Below are positions 24,925 to 30,151 of a stretch of DNA of 38,084 nt, piece by piece. Location of the stretch: positions 1 through 38,084 of the IMG/VR virus record IMGVR_UViG_3300045922_000154. One strand, 5' to 3'. The DNA comes from a virus. A program made the position numbers and the translations under genes. Every line of letters starts with the position of its first letter. Position 1 is the first letter of the stretch. The notes below the pieces were generated by a model. That model was not told the DNA's origin. It worked only from the letters and a program-made list of their open reading frames with translations, and searched no databases.

Positions 24925-25719
24925 ATGAACCATGCAGTTATCCACGTCGATGCGTCCTGTTCGGCCGCACACGGGACAATGCGAGTCGGATATGTCATTC
25001 GGACCATTAATGGCCGGCTGTTGGCTCGTGTAGGTCGGGCGTGTGGGGAAGGCACTGTAAACGTGGCCGAATATCTGTCAATGATCGATGCCCTCCGACA
25101 TGCGTTTCGACTGGGCATTCGCGTAGTAGAGGTGTGCTCTGATTCTCAGTTGATGGTCCGACAACTGACTGGCCGGTACAAAGTCAAAGACCGTCGTTTG
25201 CGCCGTCTCGTACGAGAGATTAAAGACCTATTGCCCGCCTTTATTCGTGTGTCTGTGAAATGGGTTTCGCGGGAGAGTAATTTATACGCCGACCAGTTAA
25301 GCCGTCATACGGTGTACGAGGAAGTTCCATTGGGTCCGACTGGTAAATCCGGGGGTCGATTCCCGCGAGCACTGCATGCGTGGCAGGCGGCACTGGTCCG
25401 TGACGCACTGGCACGGGGGGCAACTGAGTACGCGATGGCCCGGACGTTCAACATCCCGGCAACGTCGGTTCGCCAAATCCGGCTTAACAAAGGGTATAAC
25501 GATGCCAGCCTCGACAACTTACCCGAATGGGACTCAGAAATGTTCCCCGTCGAACCCGCCCCCGCCCCAGCCTTCCCAGCACCCGCCGTCTACACGACGT
25601 TCGACGAGCCGCTCACTACGCAACGGCCTGACGGTGCGACATCTGATGACATCCCCGCCATTCAAAGCGTTTTCGAGGATGTTCGGGGCCAACTATCTGA
25701 CCCACCTCCCGCGTCATAA
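24925..25719 (+). CDS. RNase H fold protein with C-terminal HTH
   Basis: This 264-aa protein has residues 1-130 forming an RNase HI-type domain, with catalytic acids at Asp9 (VDAS), Glu49 (NVAEY), Asp73 (CSDS) and Asp123 (YADQLS). Such enzymes cut RNA in RNA-DNA hybrids, useful for primer removal. Residues ~150-190 (ALVRDALARGATEYAMARTFNIPATSVRQI) look like a helix-turn-helix, followed by a Pro-rich acidic tail. The combination is unusual and could target the nuclease to DNA sites. The start is ATG 24925; there is no ribosome binding site, and the -10 box is six bases upstream. The end overlaps the next gene. Confidence 0.85.
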   Translation: MNHAVIHVDASCSAAHGTMRVGYVIRTINGRLLARVGRACGEGTVNVAEYLSMIDALRHAFRLGIRVVEVCSDSQLMVRQLTGRYKVKDRRLRRLVREIKDLLPAFIRVSVKWVSRESNLYADQLSRHTVYEEVPLGPTGKSGGRFPRALHAWQAALVRDALARGATEYAMARTFNIPATSVRQIRLNKGYNDASLDNLPEWDSEMFPVEPAPAPAFPAPAVYTTFDEPLTTQRPDGATSDDIPAIQSVFEDVRGQLSDPPPAS

Positions 25720-26026
25720 GACCGAATGGTGGGGGGTATACGACGGTGAGACACTGGTGGCAATTGCGTCGCTGGAGCTACGAGGTTCTGTTGCGGTGTT
25801 TACTAGTTGTGCGGTATTGCCGGCATACCGTGGCTTAGGCCTACAATCGCGTCTGATCCAAACCCGACTGCGCTGGTTACGGCGCCACACCACTGTTACC
25901 CGTGTTACTACCTATGTGCATAGAGAAAAATGGCGCTCCCTGTCGCACTTAGTCCGTCACGGGTTTCGCTTTCAGCGTCGTGCACTTCGCGGACATTGGT
26001 ATCACCTATACCGTACACTCCGGTGA
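25679..26026 (+). CDS. GNAT family N-acetyltransferase
   Basis: About 115 aa from ATG 25679 (an ATG at 25646 would give 126 aa). The core EWWGVYDGETLVAIASLELRGSVAVFTSCAVLPAYRGLGLQSRLI has the GNAT strands and the acetyl-CoA-binding motif (R/Q-x-x-G-x-G/A, here YRGLGLQSRL). The C-terminus is basic with YVHREKWRSLSHLVRHGFRF, resembling the end of the GNAT fold. It overlaps the RNase H gene by 41 bases in another frame. Possible roles are acetylation of a host protein, a toxin or an antibiotic; the substrate is unknown. Confidence 0.75.
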   Translation: MFGANYLTHLPRHKTEWWGVYDGETLVAIASLELRGSVAVFTSCAVLPAYRGLGLQSRLIQTRLRWLRRHTTVTRVTTYVHREKWRSLSHLVRHGFRFQRRALRGHWYHLYRTLR

Positions 26027-26029
26027 CTT

Positions 26030-26530
26030 ATGTGGCGACCATTCCGTATCCTCGCTGTTCTACTGGTCTTGTGCGGCTCGTGCCGGTCACCAGTTGTACG
26101 CCCTCCATTCTCTCCGTCTCCGCCGTCGTCAGCCCCGGCTTCCGTCGAAGTACCTTTTCTAGTACGAGACCCATCAATCCTGTGGGGGGCTAAACTGTGG
26201 ACTGAGGGTGTGGTTGCACAGTACGGTCCGAATATTGTGGTGATTGTCGGGCATGGGAAAACCTTCAACCATATTTGGGCCGTCTATGATTCCCAAGGGG
26301 TTCCATCCCCGGTCGAATGGGTGGTCGATGTGGTACGCAAAGAGTATCCTGATCGCCTTATCTTTGTGTTTGTGTGCAATCCGGACGGTATTACACTGGA
26401 TCGTCCTAACGTCCTCTATGGGAAACAGAGTCTGTGGTTAGTGCCAGACCGTCTCCTTCCAAACCACGTACGTGACCATCTGTGGCCAGAAACGATTGGT
26501 TCGGTGTCAGAGCTGACCTACAACCCGTGA
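26030..26530 (+). CDS. Secreted caspase-like (clan CD) protease candidate
   Basis: This 166-aa protein has an N-terminal signal (RILAVLLVLCGSC, possible atypical lipobox with Cys18) and a Pro-rich linker (20-40). The domain has a strand ending in IVVIVGHG (His75) and, 41 residues on, a strand ending in IFVFVCNPDG (Cys116). His and Cys after two consecutive hydrophobic strands is the catalytic layout of caspase/gingipain/CHAT proteins. The later segment VLYGKQSLWLVPDR may contribute to the pocket. It could be an envelope protein acting in superinfection exclusion. The protease call is inference from two motifs; a catalytically inactive relative is possible. Confidence 0.6.
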   Translation: MWRPFRILAVLLVLCGSCRSPVVRPPFSPSPPSSAPASVEVPFLVRDPSILWGAKLWTEGVVAQYGPNIVVIVGHGKTFNHIWAVYDSQGVPSPVEWVVDVVRKEYPDRLIFVFVCNPDGITLDRPNVLYGKQSLWLVPDRLLPNHVRDHLWPETIGSVSELTYNP

Positions 26531-26848
26531 TAATACAAAAAACAACGTCCTATAACCGGCTGTTTCAGTGGTGAGTGAAACATCGCGATCAGGGGCTATT
26601 AGAGGCGTCGGTTAAGGTTCAACGACCTAATACCCATCCTGCATTGTAGGAGCGCCTCTGTGAGGCTAAACGGAGGGTTCCTGAGCCTTATACGTGCCAT
26701 CTATTTCAGTATAAAGGATCTTTAGTATACAACAACGCGGCCTATAGGCGTTATCTATGCATAGAATACCGGGCCATAGAGGGCGCCTATAGGTCATAGT
26801 AAGGAGAACGGCGCAATAACTGTTAGTTGAGCGATAGGGGGAGTTAAA
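26531..26848 (+). other. Intergenic region with RNA-like hairpins
   Basis: I see no convincing gene here. GTTTCA/TGAAAC forms a small hairpin near 26560. Arms 26601-26607 and 26653-26659 (AGAGGCG/CGCCTCT) enclose a second stem with a 7-base loop (26637-26651). Arms 26739-26750 and 26784-26795 form a 12-bp stem that is complete with one G-U pair in plus-strand RNA. A 15-base segment (26594-26608) is shared, inverted, with the late leader (23559-23573). The region may be a leader or an RNA. Confidence 0.5.
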
Positions 26849-26992
26849 ATGGGTAAAATGGGTGGGGTGGGGAAATCGATTACTGGGGAGCGGATAGATA
26901 GGATTCCTAGGTCGGATTTCGGTTTGGATGGGTTATACCGGGGGGTTAGGGCGATGTTAGGTGCGTACGTTGGCGGAATAACACGCAACTAA
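26849..26992 (+). CDS. Small protein, 47 aa
   Basis: ATG 26849 is preceded by GGGGGAG with five bases spacing, a good ribosome binding site. The frame ends at TAA 26990-26992. The product begins MGKMGGVGKSITGERIDRIP and ends YVGGITRN. It has no known motif; the early GGVGKS resembles a P-loop but the protein is too short for an NTPase. The ATG lies within the GTTAAAATGGGTAA motif also found near 24.48 kb. A small early host-takeover protein is possible. Confidence 0.5.
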   Translation: MGKMGGVGKSITGERIDRIPRSDFGLDGLYRGVRAMLGAYVGGITRN

Positions 26993-27184
26993 ACATAAGA
27001 AATATTATAGGACCTAGTTGGGGGGTAAAAATGGGGTGCTGTAGAATACACGAATTTCCTAGTAATTTAGTAGGAATTAACCCCACAAACCCTACCAAAA
27101 TAGTAGGAAATAGCCACAATCGGCGCGGCCTATATTATGCGGGCTACTCTTTTTCTTCTTTTCTTCTTCTTTTTTTTTTTTTTC
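26993..27184 (+). other. Intergenic region with short inverted repeats and a pyrimidine tract
   Basis: TTCCTA/TAGGAA (27055-27075 region) and CCTAC/GTAGG form small inverted repeats around repeated TAGTAGGAA, possible operators. From 27147 to about 27186 the plus strand is pure pyrimidine, including a run of 14 T, directly before the next promoter; this may act as an UP element. An ATG at 27031 with a G-rich site upstream could extend the next gene, but the added residues are low complexity. Confidence 0.5.
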
Positions 27185-27212
27185 TTGACGGGCTAAAAAA
27201 CTGTGGCATAAT
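27185..27212 (+). promoter_or_regulatory. Promoter with leaderless spacing and upstream T-tract
   Basis: TTGACG (27185-27190), a 16-base spacer and CATAAT (27207-27212) end seven bases before the ATG at 27220, so the mRNA would start at or next to the start codon. Confidence 0.7.
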
Positions 27213-27219
27213 CCCGCAT

Positions 27220-27519
27220 ATGACGCAATACACGATATATATTGGATTGTGTGTCGGTACTACTGGTGCAGTAGTACCGAAGATGACCGAAGCACGGATA
27301 ATCCGTGCTCTCGATAGGCTGTTCGGTGGTCTTGCGATAGCTCGCACTACGGGGTACTATCGAGGCGGGGCCGAACCGTCACTGATGGTGGTTGCAGTCT
27401 CCGACACACCATATGACCGTGTACGGCGTGTGGTACGGGCTATCTGTCGGGTTGCTGGTCAGGACTGCGTACTAGTCACGCGGGTACCAGTAACCGCAGA
27501 GTTCATCGCCGGTACCTAA
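27220..27519 (+). CDS. Small alpha/beta phage protein
   Basis: This 99-aa protein starts at ATG 27220. An upstream ATG at 27031 is disfavoured because the extension is translated from the T-tract and promoter. Alternating strands and helices (YTIYIGLCVGTT, EARIIRALDRLFGGLAIARTTGYYRGG, PSLMVVAVSDTPYDRVRRVVRAICRVAGQDCVLVTRV) suggest a compact ferredoxin-like fold. Similar small proteins are frequent in phage early regions, but no function can be assigned. Confidence 0.72.
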   Translation: MTQYTIYIGLCVGTTGAVVPKMTEARIIRALDRLFGGLAIARTTGYYRGGAEPSLMVVAVSDTPYDRVRRVVRAICRVAGQDCVLVTRVPVTAEFIAGT

Positions 27520-27527
27520 TCGAGTAT

Positions 27528-27555
27528 TTGACTTTTGGTGTGGTGAGTGTATATT
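27528..27555 (+). promoter_or_regulatory. Sigma70-type promoter
   Basis: TTGACT (27528-27533), a 16-base spacer and TATATT (27550-27555) lie just after the preceding stop codon and would give a ~120-base leader before the next gene. Confidence 0.6.
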
Positions 27556-27646
27556 CTGGTCAACCAGCCAGACAACGAAAGGTAGGTAGATATTGTCGAT
27601 TTTTTGAATCGGCGGGTAACTACTGCGGCTACAGTCTAATTGATTC

Positions 27647-27678
27647 GCCTAGCATCCGCGTAACTGTGGATGTTAGGC
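27647..27678 (+). promoter_or_regulatory. Hairpin at the ribosome binding site of the DUF7178-like gene
   Basis: Arms 27647-27657 and 27668-27678 form an 11-bp stem with one G-U pair in plus-strand RNA. The AGG before the ATG at 27681 lies in the right arm, so folding would hide the ribosome binding site. Confidence 0.6.
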
Positions 27679-27680
27679 TT

Positions 27681-28226
27681 ATGGTAAGACATAAAAACAT
27701 AGTAACCGCCTATGCTAAGGCGGATATATCCGACATAGAGCATGGACGGCAATGGTACTGGCAAGCCCATCAGGCAGCGATACAGTTACATCCTGATCCA
27801 GACGTAGCCTGCGGTGTAGTCGCCGTACTATCACCAAACCTACCGTGGACACGCAACATAGACGTAGCCCAACGGGTGATTGCGGGTGAACGGGTTGGGC
27901 TATCCGCCTATCCCATCAATGTCGTTAAAGCAGTACGGATACTTGACGGCGAGCCCGTACTGAATGTACTCGCCGGCGACAAAGTATGCGCGTTTTACCG
28001 TTGCATCCGTCACCCGGAATGCAGTGATACAGTAGTCGTTGACGGACACGCTCGCTGCATCGCCGATGGTGTGCGTTTGCCCGTTAAAAGCCGGAGCATG
28101 ACCCCCCGCCAATACGCCCAATACGCTGCTGCCTACTTTCAGGCAGCGAGCGTGATTGGTGAGATACCTAGCGTAGTACAGGCCGTCACATGGGTCTATT
28201 GGCGGCGGATACACGGGTTGTCGTGA
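27681..28226 (+). CDS. DUF7178-like phage protein
   Basis: This protein is 181 aa from ATG 27681. The frame is open further upstream, but that part overlaps the promoter and lacks a good start. The core (ACGVVAVLSPNLPWTRNIDVAQRVIAGE... NVVKAVRILDGEPVLNVLAGDKVCAFYRCI... DTVVVDGHARCIADG) matches a family I recall from many phages. Its 'SP...W..N', 'K...FY' and 'VDGHA' blocks resemble the helix-hairpin-helix DNA glycosylase layout. The C-terminus (QYAQYAAAYFQAASVIGEIPSVVQAVTWVYWRR) is also typical. A DNA-related role is plausible but not shown. Confidence 0.7.
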   Translation: MVRHKNIVTAYAKADISDIEHGRQWYWQAHQAAIQLHPDPDVACGVVAVLSPNLPWTRNIDVAQRVIAGERVGLSAYPINVVKAVRILDGEPVLNVLAGDKVCAFYRCIRHPECSDTVVVDGHARCIADGVRLPVKSRSMTPRQYAQYAAAYFQAASVIGEIPSVVQAVTWVYWRRIHGLS

Positions 28227-28318
28227 TGCTATGGGTTGTGCTTATCATCGCTGCAGTATGGTTTGTTTGGGCCGTGAGCAGCAACCATTACACCGATCGG
28301 AATCGTCCGGATCGGTGA
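28226..28318 (+). CDS. Single-span membrane peptide, 30 aa
   Basis: The ATG shares one base with the previous TGA (TGATG), indicating coupled translation. The product MLWVVLIIAAVWFVWAVSSN plus a short polar tail is a classic single transmembrane segment. Its stop codon lies in a strong hairpin (28291-28317). The role is unknown; small early membrane peptides can alter host membrane functions or superinfection. Confidence 0.55.
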   Translation: MLWVVLIIAAVWFVWAVSSNHYTDRNRPDR

Positions 28319-28388
28319 TGGAAGAGTAGCTGCCCATCGTCGGTGCATCTGCCCGATCAAAAAAGCGAAAAAAAAAACAATATCTCAC

Positions 28389-28416
28389 TTGACAGGGCGA
28401 AACGACAGTGTAAAAT
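28389..28416 (+). promoter_or_regulatory. Sigma70-type promoter for the DUF932/polymerase operon
   Basis: A perfect TTGACA (28389-28394), a 16-base spacer and TAAAAT (28411-28416) are preceded by an A-rich tract (28361-28380) that could act as an UP element. Confidence 0.7.
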
Positions 28417-28498
28417 ACCAGAAACAAGTGGAAACCGGCCGGTTGATCGGTTCAGCCGCTCCGGGTTCCAAATAGTCGATACGTTAGGTAGGTAGAAC

Positions 28499-29482
28499 AT
28501 GGCACACGAATTATCTATTCGGTCTGACGGGTTTGTTGAAGCATTCTATGCCGGGGACGGACAACACGCTAGCCCGGCGTGGCACGGATTGGGGCAGCTG
28601 GTCATAAACGCCCCATCATCAGCGGACGCCCTGCGGCTGGCCGGGCTGGACTGGACCGTTAAAAAGGTTCCGGTACAGGCGGTAGTGGGGGACGGGGCAA
28701 CTGCCCCCGCCCCTGACTTCCGGGCAATCGTCCGTAACGACACCAAAGCGGTACTTGGCGTTGTGACGGACCGGTACGAACCGGTCCAAAACACCGAAGC
28801 GTTTAGCTTCCTTGATCAGCTGAATATGGACGGTATCGTCAAGTACGAATCCGCCGGGGCCCTGCGGGGTGGACGACAGGTATGGGTACTGGCCCGTACC
28901 CATACGGCCTACCGGGTCACGGACCGGGACGTGATCCAGCCCTACATCCTGTTCACTGCCGGACATGACGGACGACAGGCTATCCGTATCACCCCAACCA
29001 ATGTCCGCGTAGTGTGTGCTAACACACTACGGGTTGCCCTGCGTGACACGGACAATATGATCACGCTCCGTCATGATCGAGCAGTACGAAACCGGCTGGA
29101 CGTGGTGCTAAAAGTGCTCCAAAAGGCGTTTCAGAGTGCCGAACGGAACATAGAGCAGAGCTTCCGGTTAGCACAACGGAAGCTCAACGATCATACCGTC
29201 CTTGAGTACATCCGCCGTCTCGTGCCGCTTCCCGCCGACAGCGGCCCGTCGTACGAATACTGGCGGCGGATACAACGTCGTATCGAGTACAACTATTTCG
29301 AACATCCCAATCAACAGCTGCCCGGTATTGCCCGGACCGCATGGGCCGCGTATAACGCAGTGTCGCAGTATGTGGACCATGAGAGCCGGGCCCGCTCCGC
29401 AGAATCACGTTTCCGCAGTATCATCAGCGGCGATGGTGACAAACTGAAACAGCGGGCGTTCGAGCTCGCCGCAGCCTTATAG
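28499..29482 (+). CDS. DUF932 phage/plasmid-like protein
   Basis: This 327-aa protein has the start region PAWHGLGQLVINAPSSADALRLAGLDWTVKKVPVQAV and the blocks YEPVQNTEAFSFLDQL and TNVRVVCANTLRVAL, characteristic of the DUF932 family (phage/plasmid-like TIGR03299 proteins). The family is common near replication genes of phages and plasmids. Its function is not established; DNA or recombination roles have been suggested. The start is preceded by AGGTAGGTAG. A GC-rich hairpin follows the stop. Confidence 0.85.
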   Translation: MAHELSIRSDGFVEAFYAGDGQHASPAWHGLGQLVINAPSSADALRLAGLDWTVKKVPVQAVVGDGATAPAPDFRAIVRNDTKAVLGVVTDRYEPVQNTEAFSFLDQLNMDGIVKYESAGALRGGRQVWVLARTHTAYRVTDRDVIQPYILFTAGHDGRQAIRITPTNVRVVCANTLRVALRDTDNMITLRHDRAVRNRLDVVLKVLQKAFQSAERNIEQSFRLAQRKLNDHTVLEYIRRLVPLPADSGPSYEYWRRIQRRIEYNYFEHPNQQLPGIARTAWAAYNAVSQYVDHESRARSAESRFRSIISGDGDKLKQRAFELAAAL

Positions 29483-29493
29483 ACATCTCCCCG

Positions 29494-29529
29494 GCCCCGC
29501 CGTCGCAGTGCGTGCTCCGGCGGCGGGGC
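29494..29529 (+). terminator. GC-rich hairpin after the DUF932 gene
   Basis: Arms 29494-29502 and 29521-29529 (GCCCCGCCG/CGGCGGGGC) form a perfect 9-bp stem with an 18-base loop. Only TTCT follows, so it may be a weak terminator or an mRNA 3'-end stabiliser. Confidence 0.5.
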
Positions 29530-29544
29530 TTCTGCGAGGTATCC

Positions 29545-29631
29545 ATGGAAATATGCTTTATTCTGCTGGCCATACTTGCTACGATAGTATGGGCGGCATG
29601 TAGGGACAGTACGTATGACCGAAGAAGTTGA
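29545..29631 (+). CDS. Single-span membrane peptide, 28 aa
   Basis: ATG 29545 has GAGG six bases upstream and ends at TGA 29629-29631, overlapping the next gene. The product MEICFILLAILATIVWAACR plus DSTYDRRS has one hydrophobic segment and a charged tail. It is the second such peptide in this region (compare 28226-28318). The function is unknown. Confidence 0.5.
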   Translation: MEICFILLAILATIVWAACRDSTYDRRS

Positions 29632-29917
29632 TCCAGCCGATACAGCGTTTGACGACGATGGGTACGATTACGCCATATACCGGGACAGGTGGCGGGGTAA
29701 GCCCCGGTGGCAGGCGTATTGGATTCGGGGCGACGAACCGTTGCCCGTTGCCCCGCCGAATGAAACTCGTATCGACGCGGAGATCGAAGCCATCTGTGAC
29801 TGGTCAGCCCGGCGGCAATGGGCACAGGATCGGGGCCTACCCTTCCCAACCCGCCGTTGCCGTATTTCGCCGAAAGACCGGAGGTATTCTTGGACCACTA
29901 TGCGGCGATATTTATGA
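29615..29917 (+). CDS. Hypothetical protein, 100 aa
   Basis: The N-terminus is acidic (MTEEVDPADTAFDDDGYDYAIY), followed by an aromatic, basic segment (RDRWRGKPRWQAYWIRGDEP) and helices with AEIEAICDWSARRQWAQDRG. No family was recognised. It overlaps the upstream membrane peptide and shares an ATGA junction with the next gene, so it belongs to the polymerase operon. Confidence 0.62.
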   Translation: MTEEVDPADTAFDDDGYDYAIYRDRWRGKPRWQAYWIRGDEPLPVAPPNETRIDAEIEAICDWSARRQWAQDRGLPFPTRRCRISPKDRRYSWTTMRRYL

Positions 29918-30150
29918 ACATCCGGGCCGTCGGGCGACATCGGATCGAGCTGAGTACCATGGCGACCCCCGAAACCGTGGATCGTGTACGGGCCCATATC
30001 CAGCGTCGTTTGCTTGCCGGACTATCGCTGACCCCCGGCAATGACGTGACACTGGATTTTCGGTGGACGTATCGCGACGACCCTCAGGCGTCTCCGAACG
30101 GGTTTCTCGTCGTGTTGACTGTCGCATTCCGCCGTCCACGGAGGAGTTAA
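29914..30150 (+). CDS. Hypothetical protein, 78 aa
   Basis: ATG 29914 overlaps the previous TGA by four bases (ATGA). A longer frame from 29818 is disfavoured because it lies within the upstream gene. The product has a helix (PETVDRVRAHIQRRLLAG) and strands (DVTLDFRWTYRDDP, GFLVVLTVAFRR). No motif was recognised. It ends just before the polymerase gene. Confidence 0.62.
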   Translation: MNIRAVGRHRIELSTMATPETVDRVRAHIQRRLLAGLSLTPGNDVTLDFRWTYRDDPQASPNGFLVVLTVAFRRPRRS

Positions 30151-30151
30151 G

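Noticed and set aside
26601-26659. A short tRNA-like fold with 7-bp closing stem and 7-base loop
   Set aside because: Only 59 bases, no T arm and no invariant tRNA bases; described as a hairpin region instead.
27031-27219. N-terminal extension of the 27220 gene from an upstream ATG
   Set aside because: The extension would be translated from the T-tract and the promoter, giving low-complexity residues; the ATG at 27220 fits a leaderless start.
28291-28380. An intrinsic terminator after the 30-aa peptide
   Set aside because: The hairpin at 28291-28317 is strong, but no U-run follows on the plus strand; the homopolymer downstream is A and more likely belongs to the next promoter.
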